Part shown: one piece after another, positions 22,001 to 33,714 of the stretch
Layout: each line of letters begins with the position of its first letter
Numbering within the stretch: the first letter of the stretch is position 1
Made by a program: the position numbers and the translations under genes
Origin: Calocera cornea HHB12733
Taxonomy: Eukaryota > Basidiomycota > Dacrymycetes > Dacrymycetales > Dacrymycetaceae
NCBI GenBank assembly: GCA_001632435.1
Contig: KV424028.1
Location: 1 to 64,000 of the forward strand
Direction: 5' to 3'
DNA: 64,000 nt
Notes under the pieces: generated by a model
Seen by the model: the letters and a program-made list of their open reading frames with translations, nothing else
Database searches by the model: none
Told to the model about the DNA's origin: nothing

Positions 22001-23150
22001 AGCAGCTGCTCGATACCCACACCCGCTGCCACTCCCCGCCAGAGGCAGGTGCGCTCCGCCCGGAGGAAGGGCCAGCTCCCATGAAGGAGGAGGAGAGGAA
22101 GCATGAGACGAATGCGCGCAGTCGGGCGGGAGGAGGGTTTATCTACTGTACGTACGCACGCCTTTGCGCCGGGTTGCCACGGGCCACAGAAGAACCCCTG
22201 CCTGAGGCACGCTTTTTGTCTGAAGCCCGAGCCCGGGCACGTTCCCGACTCGGCGACTCGATGCCGCGGCTGCGTGACAGCCTTCGGGCTGAGCCAACGA
22301 GCCCTCCCCAAAAATCAAATCAAAAAATCAAAATAGAATGCGAAAAACGGTGACGCGCACCCCCGAGCGGACCCTCAAAAACAGATCCCAACAGGCCCAG
22401 TGCGGTCCCTGCTTACCCTTTCCCCCAGCGGAGCCAATCAGCCTCCGGTTCTGCGTGCGCTGGCGCGATTTGCCAGTGGGCCCTGCCTGGCCTGGGCGGG
22501 AAAGCAACTAAACAAGGGAAGCATTTTTGGGTGGGCGGTGCGTGCACCAAGCAACGGATGCGGGCGGCTCGTCGAGTGGACGAGAGGCTGGATGCATGTT
22601 TTACATCACGCGTACAGACCAGTCGTGTCACCCCATCCTATAACAGAACCTGGGCACAAGGATGTACAGAAGAGAGCCGAGTGATGTGAATGACTGGGAG
22701 TTATAATAGTAGAGCCGGACGTCATCGGCAGGCGTGATGCAGAATACAGTAACAGGGCATCGTAGCATGATACAGTCAGTAGTGGTGGGTGAAACGGGCG
22801 CGGGCCAGTGCGCGTCCGTGCCGATCGCTGCTTAGCGGCGGGGTGGTGGGATGATTTGGGTCCGCCTGGGTTGTGGGTGGGTGGGGTGCTGTTGGTTCTT
22901 CCCTGGCGCACCGCACCCACGCCCGCTGCCGTCGCACTGAGCAGGGAGAGAAGAGAAGAGAGGAGCGTCACGGCTCTGTGCACTACCACACTTGCACACA
23001 CTGCGCTCGCTCCCGCGCTCGCCCCTCCCTCGGTCCCCTCCTCATCTCCCCTCCTCCCTCCAAGCGGGTGCTCCCGCTCCACCCCACCCCACCCCACCCA
23101 CTCTCCCTCTCCCTCTCCCTCTCCCTCTCCCCCACCTCTCCTCGCCCACC
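22001..23150 (+). promoter_or_regulatory. Upstream region of the SKN1/KRE6 gene
   Basis: No gene recognised. The last 150 bp before the ATG is strongly CT-rich and contains CCCCA pentanucleotides (about 23081-23100) and CTCTCC hexanucleotides (23101-23131), typical of a fungal pyrimidine-rich leader. Confidence 0.4.
23081..23131 (+). repeat. CCCCA and CTCTCC microsatellites in the SKN1-type leader
   Basis: Four CCCCA units are followed directly by about five CTCTCC units, ending 20 nt before the start codon. They give the transcript a pyrimidine-rich leader. Confidence 0.75.
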
Positions 23151-25545
23151 ATGGCCCGCCCCTCCCGCTCCCAACCGCCGCCGCCGCCGCTGCCCCCAAC
23201 GCAGCAGCAGACGTACAGCACGCTGCCCACCTCGCCCACCTACACCCCGCCACTGCAGCACGGCCACCCCTCCTCCTCCTCCTTCGTCCGGCCCCCCTTC
23301 TCCCCAACAGCAGACCTGCCCCCACCCCCAGGCTTCACACAGCGAGAACGGCGCGACTCCTCAGCAGCATCCGGCAGCAGCATACACATGTCCCCCCTCG
23401 GCCCGGGCAGCAGGGACTACCTCCCAAACACATCCACCGTCGGACGCGGTGGTGCCTATCCACGCCCAGACATGGGCGAAGGGAGGGAGACGACGACGCA
23501 GGGCGTGCTGACAGGCGCCATCGGAGGCGGGTTCGGCCCGTACGCAGTGAGTTCCCTCCTCCCGCGCTCTAATCCGGCACAAGCCGATCCATTCCCCTCT
23601 CCTCAGTACGGCCAGGGCGCACCGTTTGCAGCGGGTCAGCCCCCGCCAAACGCAGTCCCGCTCGGCATGGGCACACGCGACTCGTACAGGGACAGCATGT
23701 ACACCCTCCCCTCCTCGCCGTACGTCCCTTATGGCCCAGGGGCAGCAGGCGCACGGCACAGCTTCGCCCCCTCCGAGTCCGGCTACTCCGTCCTCTCCTC
23801 CGACAAGCCCCTCCCCGTCCCCGGCGACCAGCGCGGGATGCAGACCACCGTCGCGCCCACACCGATGTACCTGTGGGACGCCAAGGACCCGGACCTGGAC
23901 GACGCGCTGCACAACCCCGACCCGGTGCTCGACGCCCGGCTCGACCGCAGCTGGACGATCGCGTCCCTCCGCGGCTGGCTGAACATGTCCATGCTCCTCC
24001 TGCTCATCGCCGCCCTCCTCATGCTCTTCATCGGCTACCCCGCCCTGTACTTCTTCGGCTCCCGCCCGACCCTCCACAGCGGCTTCAACCTCGGCGGCAT
24101 CAATAGCACCGGGCAGGTGCCCGACATCCCCGGCACGTGGCAGATGATCGACCCGTCCACCCCGGCGGACGCGATGACGCGTGTGGGCTTCGACGGGCAG
24201 AACTACGCGCTGGTCTTCTCCGACGAGTTCGAGGTCGACGGACGCACCTTCTACCCCGGCGACGACCCCTACTGGGAGGCGGTCAACCTGCACTACTGGG
24301 CCACCGTCGACTACGAGTGGTACGACCCCAGCGCGATCACGACCCAGGACGGCAAGCTCGTGATCACCATGACCGAGGAGCTCATACATAACCTCAACTG
24401 GAAGTCCGGCATGCTCCAGAGCTGGAACAAGTTCTGCTTCACTACAGGTTACATCGAGGGTGCGCATATTCGTTACTCAGAAGAGGCGGTGCTGACTTGT
24501 GTGCGTAGTGTCTGTATCTCTGCCTGGGGCTGGCGATGTCCCCGGGTTCTGGCCCGGCGCATGGATGATGGGCAACCTCGGGCGCGCGGGCTACGGCGCC
24601 ACGACCGAAGGTGTCTGGCCGTACACGTACGACTCGTGCGACCTCGGCACGTACCCGAACCAAACGAACAAGGATGGCACGCCCTTGACGGACAAGACGG
24701 ACGGGGACCAGTACAACAACTTCCAGCTGTCGTACATGCCCGGGCAGAAGCTGTCCGCGTGCACCTGCGCCGACTCTGACCACCCCGGGCCCTCCGTCAG
24801 CACGGGCCGCGGCGCACCCGAGATCGACATCCTCGAGGGCCAGGTGAACGTCTACGAGAACCAGGGGACCGTCTCCCAGTCGTACCAGGTCGCGCCGTTC
24901 AACGACTGGTACCAGTTCGACAACACCACCACGACGCTGTACCAGCAGGACCCGAACACGATCTACAACGGGTACAAGGGCGGCGTGTACCAGCAGAGTG
25001 TCAGCGCCGTCTCGTACGTCTCTAATGCGCACTATAATGGAACCGGATACGGCACGTTCGGAGTCGAGTACTGGAGCAATCCGAGCGATCGCGGCGAGGG
25101 GTACGTGACATGGGTCGCCGACGGGCAGAGGACCTGGAACATGCCTGCCGCCGCCATCGCCGCGGACCCGATCAGCTTGGTCTCCGACCGGCTGGTGAGC
25201 GAGGAGCCCATGGTGAGCCAGCCCCTTCCCGCACCCTTGAGCAGCAGCTGACCCCTGTTTGCGCGCGCGCAGAGCATGGTCCTCAACTTCGGCATGTCCC
25301 CCGGCTTCCAAGCGCAAGACTTCACCCGCCTGCAGTTCCCCGCCCGCATGTACATCGACTACGTGCGCGTGTACCAGCGCACCTCCGTCTCCGGGAACCC
25401 AGCCTACCAGTCCTGCGACCCGCCGAGCTACCCGACGTTGGACTACATCAACGCGCACCTGAACGCGTACCAGAACCCGAATCTGACCACATGGGACGCG
25501 GCGGGGTACACGTTCCCCAGGAATAGCAAGTACGATGGCTGCTGA
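23151..25545 (+). CDS. SKN1/KRE6-type GH16 protein (beta-1,6-glucan synthesis)
   Basis: A type II membrane glycoside hydrolase/transglycosylase of the Kre6/Skn1 group, needed in yeast for beta-1,6-glucan of the cell wall; it acts in the secretory pathway or at the plasma membrane. Exons 23151-23546, 23607-24459, 24509-25212 and 25273-25545 give 741 aa. A Pro/Ser-rich cytosolic N-region (about 250 aa) precedes one TM (about residues 258-284, LLLLIAALLMLFIGYPALYFF core). The luminal GH16 domain follows, with FSDEFEV, GMLQSWNKFCF, GFWPGAW and the catalytic ExDxxE as EIDILE (Glu521, Asp523, Glu526). The C-terminus has the usual YVRVYQR strand and a Cys-containing tail. The ATG has a good context (CCCACCATGG) and no earlier in-frame ATG exists. 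The 60-nt first intron keeps the frame open, so retention would not truncate the protein. Confidence 0.95.
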
Positions 25546-25839
25546 GCGGCCTCCCCACCCCACCCCACCCCACTTGCTCTCTCCACGGTCCCAACGTGCC
25601 CTGTGCAATGTGTCGCCGTTATGTATTCTCCTTCATTACCTCACTCATTCCTTCATGGTCATCCCCCGGTCGAAATCGCTCTCCGCTGCATATCTCCCTC
25701 CACAGGAACAACTACTAGAAATCCCTCGCTCCTCGCGCTGTGTCAATACCCCTTACCTCCTACCCCCTTCGCCTATCCGCCCTCGCACGCTCCTCACGCT
25801 ACGTCCTCATGCCCTCCCCCCACCCCTCCCATCTGCCTT

Positions 25840-25939
25840 NNNNNNNNNNNNNNNNNNNNNNNNNNNNNNNNNNNNNNNNNNNNNNNNNNNNNNNNNNNNN
25901 NNNNNNNNNNNNNNNNNNNNNNNNNNNNNNNNNNNNNNN
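25840..25939. other. Assembly gap (100 N)
   Basis: Exactly 100 N, a conventional length for a gap of unknown size. The flanks are C-rich. Confidence 0.95.
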
Positions 25940-26580
25940 GCCAGCCCTGCCGAGCGCAACCGCAGCCGGAACAAGCACCCCTACAAGCCCTTACAGCCCT
26001 CGCGGCTCTTGCCAGCACCAGCGACAACGCGCCCATGCAGCGCCGTGCCCTGACGACGCCCGAGCCCGAGATCTAGCGGCATCCGATCCGGTCGGATCGG
26101 GCTCCTGCGATCCACATCAGCAATCGGCGTTCGGCGCGCCCAACACCCAGGCGCTTGGTGGGCGTGTATGTCGCACGCGAAAGCAGCTGAAACGGCGCGA
26201 CGAGGGTTTAGCCACTTTCTTTGGCCGGTCCCTGGCCCTGCCTCTGGCCTCGGTTCTGCTTCTGGTTCCGGACTGGACTGGATGGTGCGCTGCTTGTGGT
26301 TGGCGAGCCTCTGCTCCTGCCCTCCCGCTGGCTCGGTGGCCCGCTGGTTGGCTAGCCTACGGCCTCCCCCGCCCCTCGTCTCCCTCTACCTCTGATCTTT
26401 CCCTGACTTATGCACGGACTCACGGACACTTTATACCTACCTTTCCAGACCCTCAAATCCCAAAAGACCTGCCTTGCTGTCTCTCCCGTCTCTTGTCTGT
26501 CTGCGCGAACTGACTCGTTAATTACACGTTTACGTTTCCCCCCCTTGTTCCTCTTCCGGTTCCTGTTCATTCTTCACCCC

Positions 26581-26605
26581 CACTTCACTTCACTTCACTT
26601 CACTT
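26581..26605 (+). repeat. CACTT pentanucleotide microsatellite
   Basis: Five perfect copies of CACTT in intergenic DNA. Confidence 0.85.
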
Positions 26606-27004
26606 CTTCAGAGAATTGTATTCCTGCCCTCCGTTTAAGCCCCTTTATTATCAACCCATTGCAACCCCATCGTTTCAGCGTTGTCATGTTCCGGCCTTTC
26701 AGCTCAATTCCCGCTCTCGCTCATGCTCTGTCCTGTGCTCGGCGCCGCTAGTTGGTGCTCGGGCTGATATTACCCTCTCCCTCTGTCTCTCGATAGCGCA
26801 GGTTAACTTACACGCAAATCTGCTCATTGATGGATGATTATATGGCGCAATCTTGGGCAGCTACTCTGCGTGCAATCCGGGGCAGGTTGCTTTATGATGC
26901 GTGCAGCATAGGTATTGCATTCGCATTGATTGAGCAGTGTCCTTTCGGTCGCATATAAATAACGTAGCTGAGATCGGCACCATATTTCCGGCGTTCCGTC
27001 GACC

Positions 27005-29408
27005 TTACCAAAGCCTCTGCCCCATCTGGCCCGATGTGCCAAACAGGCCCTCCAGATCCTTCCCAATGCTCTGCACAATGTTCATGACCCTCCTGTCCTC
27101 GTCGGACATCCCGTCCATCATCGAGGCGCTGAAGTCCGCCTCCTCGCCCGAGATGGGGTAGAGCGGCTCGTCCACGGAGCAGAAGACCTCTCGCTCCGAG
27201 GGGAGCGTGCCGTTCAGGAAGTACGAGCGGAGAATGTTGTGCGTGCAGTACGACGTTTGTGCCAGGCTGCAGTGCTGTGGGAGTGCTTAGCTTTGGCAAC
27301 GAATGGAGAAGTGAGACGTGCGGCTTACACCGAAGCCGTCTTGATGGATCAGAACCGAGTTCTTCTGCCATTCGTGTACGTGCCTGGCGCTTCTCAGAGG
27401 CGTGACAGGGTCATTCTGTCATAATCAGATGGGGGTCGGGAAGGTGGGAGGAGCGGTGCCTACGGTATTGCCAATGATGAGGATGTCGTTGCTGAGCGTG
27501 TGGTTCCAGGGCCCAGTGAACCTCTCGTTCTGCTCTACCGGCCAGAGGTGGCACAGATCCGGGAAGTCCATGCTCGCAAAGTGCGGCGCGACCTTGAACG
27601 ACGCCCTGATCGAGTCGATCATCTCCTCGATGTCGTGCTCGCGCTCCTCGTCCGTGTATGGAGGCGAGTCCGTGCACGCAACGGCGATGAACGCCATGGC
27701 GGTCTGGGCGATCTTGGACTGATCGAGTTCAACATCGTTCTGCACAAAGTCCAGCATGCGAGTGGCGTTTCCGGACATGGCCTCCCCGAGAATTTCGGCC
27801 TGGGCTGGCCAAACGCGAGGACTGTACAAGGTGCGGAACAGGAAAGCTGGCAGCAACAGTCAGCACGAGTAGCGGACCCGTACGGATGTCACAAACCTGT
27901 GGCATGCCCTTTCGTCAGGACACCTGGTCTCTTCGCATAGGGCACCGGAAGCGGTCGGTCGTAGAGTTTCGCCAGCCAATCCTCAATTGACTCGCTGAGC
28001 TCGGCGAAGGAGATGTTGTCCTTCGCAAGTGCACACCGGCTTGGTCCAGCTTCGACACACGTCCGTAGGAAGCCTTGATAGGTGTCGTACATGGAGCTGA
28101 AGTATTCTAAAGACATTATCAGTCGACCTCTACCTCATGTGCTTCAGCGAACTACGGACCGGGGAACCAAGTTAGCAGGTGCTGGTCTAGAGCGGAACGT
28201 GAGAAAGGCACAATCAAGCAAGTAGTTGTAGTTACGTGTCCAAATTTCAGGGTTCTGCCCTCGTCATTAGCGCCTACAATGGACAGAAGTACAATATACT
28301 CACGACTACACCGTCGATGACAACGCGGCCAACTCGATCCGGGAACATGTTCGTGAAATAGCTCCCAACGACGGTGCCATAGGAGAAGCCTGGGAATGAG
28401 TGAGCACCAGTACCTTCCGTTTCACGCCTTCATTTACCCCAGTAGTTGACCGGCTTGTCTCCCTCCAGCGTCGTAGCCAGCAGCTCCAAATCTCTGACGA
28501 CATTGCTCGTCCCCATAAACCTCAAGTTCTCTGCACCAGATCGCTCTACGCAGAGCTTGACGAGCGCCTCATTCCTGGCGTCTTCCAGCTTCAGCTGGTG
28601 GCTCAAGATGGCAATGTCCGTCTCGTAGGAGAGGTTGCCGATGGAGAGAGGAGCCTCTTGGGCTGTGTGAATATAGTGGAGGTCTTGCTCTATTTGCGTG
28701 CCGAAGCACTCGATACGCGGTCTGGATCATGACACGTTAGGAGCAATATCCTGCAATGACGCAAGAGGAAACTCTTACGTGGTGCCATTGATGCCTCGGG
28801 GATCCCAAGACACGATGTCGTACCGTCCGTCAAGCAGCTGAGAAATGTTGACGCCTGTCCTATACACCAAATTCACGCCGGATCCACCTAGTAGCAACAT
28901 TTTAGTTTATTGGTCTTGGCATGTCGGAGATCGACTAACCAGGACCACCAGGGTTCAGGAAGAGGGTTCCAAGGCGATTTTCCACCTTGCTGGTGGCAGG
29001 GTATTTCGCCAGAGCCAGAGTTGCCGTACCGGCTTCCGGATCGAGGTGATTGAGCGGTACACTGAGTTGGGAGAGATCAGATCCTATCCAGCCGGAATGC
29101 ATAACAAAGCCATACTCGAAAGTCGCACAGAGGATGACGTCGTCACATTTGGTCCACTTGATGGGAGAATTGTCCTGTTTGACACCAAGTGAGAGCAGCC
29201 CGGCGCAGCACTAACAGTTGCAGATGTGAACCGTTAGCAAATGCAGTCGACCAGCCTCCTTTCAACTGACCTCGCGAACGGTTTCGGTGAACCTGCCCCA
29301 AGTCAAGAGCCCAACAGTCATTATCAGCGCCAGAGGGAGCCATTTCCTATGCGCCTTTGAGGTTCGCGGTGCGGCATAACCAATGACAGGCAACTCTGAC
29401 TTCTCCAT
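27005..29408 (-). CDS. Membrane-anchored TAP-like alpha/beta hydrolase (copy 2)
   Basis: Paralogue of the gene at 15.3-17.5 kb. Twelve exons (29271-29408, 29116-29210, 28940-29061, 28779-28887, 28438-28721, 28304-28389, 28236-28254, 28160-28186, 27897-28106, 27464-27846, 27329-27415, 27005-27274) give 609 aa, the same length as copy 1. The N-terminal TM is at about residues 23-38. The triad is Ser252 (GFSYGT), Asp493 (NDPVTPL) and His521 (GFGHCSL), with NPGGPGGSG upstream. Compared with copy 1 it has eleven introns rather than seven, including micro-exons of 19 and 27 nt around NPEIWTHQHLLTWFPE; one intron of copy 1 (after SYFVNM) is absent. Divergent from the acetyltransferase gene. It likely acts outside the plasma membrane on peptides or esters; the substrate is unknown. 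Confidence 0.88.
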
Positions 29409-30435
29409 GCTCAGACAAGCGAAAAGTCGAGCAGAGGATATGATGGTCAAGTTCCAAGGGGGTCCCTTGAGGCCACAAACCGTAGCTGGGTCGCAGCAGC
29501 CACATTCTTGCCGACGACTGCGATTCGAGAGCGATTGCGCGTCTGTCAAGCTCGGGTTCTGAGAGGAAGACGCGCATGTACGTAACTCCAGATAGGGTCC
29601 GTGTTCCCCGTACGTAACGGACCACGTACTGTACCGATCTGTGAAGATGTAATTGTAACGTGTAACGCGACCCATTTTTCACCTACCCAAATGAAACATG
29701 TAACGCTGAGAAAAGACCTTATTACAAGCTGACCATGGTTAAGGGCTTAATTAGGACCGGATTAATGTCGGCTCCGCGGTTTCCATAAGGCAAAGTTGAA
29801 AAACGTAACGCCCAGTGGGCCTTATTATTTACAACCTGGCCCTTCAAAGATGCTTCCGCTCCAGGGGCTATACTCGGAGCTATTTTTCATCTTCACAGAT
29901 CGGTACAGTACGCGCGTTTGTCAGTAGTGGTTAGGCCGTCTCCAGTACAACAGATACCTACGGATGTGCTCCACAACCAGACATGCCAGCCAATACTGTA
30001 AAAGATCCTGCTGTCATTGATCAGGCGAAGTCGCTCAGGCATGTGCCGTGGTGCGAGCAATATGAGCGCATGATCAGCGGCATGCTGTGCGTCTTTCCTC
30101 GGCCAGCGGTTCCTCCTGTTCTACCACTGTTAGATCCCGCTCAACCAGCCCAACCCCACCGCAGCATCTGTATCATCCACATGGTGGTCAGGTTCCAAGC
30201 GGACTCAGTAATTACTAAGGCAGCAAAGCCGTGGCTGCATCACAGCAGGTGCATTCTTGTCAAGGAAACGGCGAAGCCCGTAATCTCGGCTCCGGGCTTC
30301 CTCCGAGAGGAAAAGGCGTGTGTATGTAAACCCGATAGGGTCCTTATCGGGCACGTATCTTCCGCGTAGTTTGCCCTTAGGTTAAGCCGTGTCCAGTCAA
30401 CAGAAAACTACGCATTCGCTTCACAACCAAACGAT
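29409..30435. repeat. Duplicated divergent promoter with truncated acetyltransferase 5' copy
   Basis: Two imperfect copies of the region between hydrolase 2 and the acetyltransferase can be aligned. The hydrolase-side block at about 29445-29620 recurs at about 30190-30360. The acetyltransferase-side block at about 29925-30095, including ATG 29983 and most of exon 1, recurs at 30375-30548. Between them, 30133-30178 resembles 31434-31480, the coding end of the multipass glycoprotein copy 2. The interval is therefore a mosaic of local duplications. The upstream ATG opens a 128-codon frame that leaves acetyltransferase homology after the exon 1 region. Confidence 0.6.
29983..30095 (+). pseudogene. 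Truncated first exon of the maltose-acetyltransferase-like gene
   Basis: Reads MPANT, then QAKSL(R)HVPWCEQYERMISG and a GT donor, matching the true exon 1 at 30436-30539 with a few substitutions. No second or third exon follows before the complete gene starts, so it is a 5' fragment left by duplication. Confidence 0.7.
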
Positions 30436-31238
30436 ATGCCAGCCAATACCGAAAAAGACCAGGTTGCCCTAGATCAGGCGAAGTCGCTCAAGCATGTGCC
30501 GTGGTGCGAACAATATGAGCGCATGATCAGCGGCATGCTGTGCGTCATTATCTAGTCGGCGATTCCCGCTCTGATCAGCATACAGCTATGACGCATACGA
30601 CCCACAGCTTGTAGAAGCTCGTTTCCGGGCACGCAAGCTTATTAACAAGTATAACACGTATTTCCCGGATGAAGCAACCTCCGATTCGCTCGTCACCGAC
30701 CGGGAATTGATTCTGAAAGACTTGTTGGGCCGTGCCCCAGAAGGCGTGTATATCGAGCCGCCGTTTGCGGTGGATTATGGCTGCAATATAACGGTTGGCC
30801 GAAGATTTTATGCAAACTTTGGGTTAGCCATTCAGCTTGATCATGGAATACATGCTGAAGTACGTCTGGTACAGCTTCACGGTACTCGACTGTGGGCTCG
30901 TGACCATCGGTGACCGAGTTATGCTCGGACCCTCCGTTGCCATCTTCGCAGCCACCCACGAGACCGAAGTGCAATCAAGACGTGACAACATCGAATATGC
31001 CGGTCCTGTGACGATTGGTGACGATTGCTGGATAGGAGGTCACGTGTCGATTCTGCCTGGTGTCACGATAGGGAACGGGTGCACGATTGGTGCGGGAAGT
31101 GTCGTCACAAAGTCCATTCCTGCTTGGAGCGTTGCCGTCGGTAACCCTGCAAGAGTCATCAAGAAGGTGCAACCGATCCCACCCATGGAGGAGACGGCGA
31201 CTCCGGCTGAAGAGGGACACGCGATACATGAAGCATAA
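30436..31238 (+). CDS. Maltose/galactoside O-acetyltransferase-like hexapeptide protein
   Basis: A left-handed beta-helix acetyltransferase that would move acetyl from acetyl-CoA to a sugar hydroxyl. Exons 30436-30539, 30586-30822 and 30875-31238 give 234 aa. The N-terminal Mac domain has ERMISGMLYDAYDPQL and ARFRARKLINKYN. The hexapeptide coil follows: PPFAVDYGCNITVGRRFYAN, VLDCGLVTIGDRVMLGPSV, the catalytic His in AATHE, then PVTIGDDCWIGGHVSILPGV and GCTIGAGSVVTKSIP. It ends with VAVGNPARVIKK and a charged tail. The substrate is not known in fungi; bacterial relatives are Maa, LacA and NodL. It is convergent with the multipass glycoprotein gene, with 97 bp between the stops. The start is set by the MPANTEKD frame, which is also preserved in the upstream truncated copy. 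Confidence 0.92.
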
Positions 31239-31335
31239 ATCATTGTGGTCGAACCCTGATAGAAGACCCTCACTACCCAATGGCGCGCATTGTATAACAC
31301 TCATTCAGATGCTGTAGAGAAGCACAATGTTGAAA

Positions 31336-33623
31336 CTACACTCCATGAGTCCCTACATCAAGATTGGAACGCTTTGTTCCTTCATCCTTGCTCAGCTCCG
31401 CAAGCACGTTATGAACCTCGAACCACTGCTTTCCATCCCGCTCGACCAGCCCAATCCCCACCGCAGTGCGCGTATCCTCCGCCTCGAACATTTCCACGAA
31501 GCCTGGCTGGAAAGACGACTCTGGATTCTCCGCGAATAGCTGAGCGGCCAGGGCAAGCGGTGTGGTCAGCCGAAGTTGAGTTAGCTCGAGCACCGTTGGT
31601 CGTTCATCACCGTTTGTAGCCGTTTCCACCACAGGTGACGAGGAGGATGCGACGATCCAAACTGCCAGTACCAGAAAGATGATGGTCGATGAGGCGAGGA
31701 GGACGAGCATGGTGATCACGGGTGCCAGTGGGTATCGACCCAACAGCTTCGTTCCCACCGTGGCCTGTGACGTGGTGTCAGCAGGCTGAAAGGTGGCGGC
31801 CGCCATGCTCATCGCCTGTCGTGCAAGTTCGGCTCCAAGAATGTCCATAAGCGTGTCGGTGTTGTTCTGACTCATCGCGATCGATTGCAAATAGTTTTCG
31901 AGGTGCATAGTCGCATATTGATAGACAAGTGGGCTCCAGAGTACAGACGCAAATGCGGGGTTGCTCAGCTCTTCTTCCAGCAGCACGTAAAGACCTTTGG
32001 TTTGCTGGATGGTGATGTTATACCATGTCAAATTGCAAGCGGAGAGTACAACTTGCCCGTCCAATACTGTCGAGCTTTGCCAAGGACCGACTGCGTCACA
32101 GGAAGGAGGGAAGTGGCCGGCTGCGGCGCCTCCCGACAAGGTGCTCCAGGTCAGCTGAAGTGTCATGGGTACAGGATTCGGGTAGGGAACCGAGCTGCTT
32201 TCCATAGCATGCGGCAGATCTGCTCCACCACCGACACCGATCATCGAAAGGTTTCCGACATGCGCGAGAACAATCCCGTTATCCGGCCAATTGGGATTTG
32301 TACCGGGGCCTTCAGTGGCGCTAATGAAGAACGGCAAGTCCGGGTAACCGGCGCTCGTGCAGTTATGGACGCCAGCAATATTACTCCCGTTTTGCAGGGT
32401 GCAGTTGGATGTGAAGGCTGCGCAGGAGGCTCGAACTCCAAAAGACGGTGCAGTGAAGGAGTAGTTGCCGTTGATCTGCTTTGGCACCGCAATGGCCATA
32501 TTGTCTGCTTCAGCGAGGGTTTGCACCAACGGCAGCACAAACTCATCCGAAAGTAATGATGAGTTTGTCGAAATGAGGAATGAATTGAGTTGCAGGTATC
32601 GATATGGGTAGCTGTTTCCCCACGCGATTTCGGTAACAAGACAGGGCCATTCGGTAGAGGAGTCAATTGGTCCATCTGGACAGAGGGACTCGTTGAAACC
32701 AATACCATAGGATAGCGCGCCAGTTAACGAAGTAGCGGTTTCAACGACCAGAGTGCCCGCCGTCGTATGCAACCACAGATCGCAGAGCCTGATTTTTCAA
32801 AATCAACAAGTGGTCACCAGAACGGTAACCTAGACAAGCGCACCCAATCAAATGTGTCATGCAGAAGAGGAATAGTGAAAACATGAAGGCGCCCCACAAG
32901 AGAAAGGTCGGAGACCGCATCCTAGGAATGAGAAGCCGCCGAGCAGAGATGTACAGCGTCGTTATGCTGGGAGCTCCCATCAAGCTGACAATGAGACCAT
33001 AGCTGTTGTCGGTTGAGCACATATTTCATACAACAAGGCGGCGTACTCACTCCAAAGGAATAGGGGGTACATGTCGCGGGTCTCGAGCTGTAACACATCC
33101 CTCCACTCCGTTTCTGTATCGCCGCTTCTGATTGCCAATCCATGTCTGTGCGATATGGAAAGCAAAGAGGGATAGAACGAGAGGTGCCATCAACGAAACC
33201 GCCTGGCTCTGTATAGCTGTCAGAGTGCGAACTGCTCCAAAGGCCAAAACTCACCAGGACCGAAGATATGGTCAGACCCCACAACTGAGAGTCGCTACCA
33301 TTGCTGCCCTCGTCCAGAAGGAATGCGCGCTGGACCCAGACTTCCGACCACGAAGTATACCGATGCGATAGAAACCATAGGACGAAGATCGAGGTCAACC
33401 CCCCCACAACCACGATGGGAAGTAGGGCCAAAAACAGAATTTTTGAGAGGCGGATTATCCGTGGAGGGGCCATGACAACACTGCTTACTGGGGGTGGAGA
33501 ACGGGTTTCCGAGCTTCGAAAGGCGGAGTCATCGTCCTTAGCATGCTCCTTGTTTTCCCCGACAGCGAGGAGCTCGTAGGACTGGTGCGGCCCACGAGTT
33601 CCATGCAGAATTGGCAACGACAT
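31336..33623 (-). CDS. Multipass glycoprotein of unknown function (copy 2)
   Basis: Paralogue of the gene at 18.1-20.3 kb; family not recognised. Exons 33255-33623, 33051-33208, 32844-33002 and 31336-32788 give 712 aa. It has the same plan: a cytosolic N-tail, four TMs (FLALLPIVVVGGLTSIFVLW first; FLLWGAFMFSLFLFCMTHLIG fourth), a large N-glycosylated domain (YSFTAPSFGVRA, IPYPNPVPMTLQLTWS, FPPSCDAVGPWQSS, CNLTWYNI), a TM (APVITMLVLLASSTIIF), and the conserved tail with LTQLRLTTPLALAAQLFAEN and GLVERDGKQWF. Intron sites match copy 1. The conservation of the tail and of the Cys-containing luminal domain suggests both parts are under selection. A 24-nt poly-G and a strong hairpin lie in its upstream region. 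Confidence 0.82.
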
Positions 33624-33714
33624 GGTGATTGACCCACTTCGTAAATGTCTTGAGGCAACTGAATAAATTTGAGGTACTCTGGTAGGCCGTTGAATCTATA
33701 GGTGGGAAAAAGTT

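Larger units (their letters stand above)
25546..27004. other. Intergenic with assembly gap
   Basis: Convergent 3' ends: SKN1-type gene on the left, hydrolase copy 2 on the right. CCCCA units recur just after the SKN1 stop (about 25551-25573). A run of 100 N spans about 25840-25939, so sequence is missing. A CACTT pentamer repeated five times lies at 26581-26605. No gene recognised. Confidence 0.5.

Noticed and set aside
20803..22311. Long minus-strand open frames (up to ~200 codons) in the repeat field
   Set aside because: Their peptides repeat with the DNA period and are Ser/Pro/Arg-rich; they are by-products of GC-rich tandem repeats.
22992..23150. N-terminal extension of the SKN1-type protein
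   Set aside because: The upstream frame is open but contains no ATG; the first ATG with good context is at 23151.
23361..24467. 368-codon minus-strand frame
   Set aside because: Also antisense to the SKN1-type coding exons.
24442..25608. 388-codon minus-strand frame opposite the SKN1-type gene
   Set aside because: It is fully antisense to conserved GH16 exons; a shadow of biased codon use.
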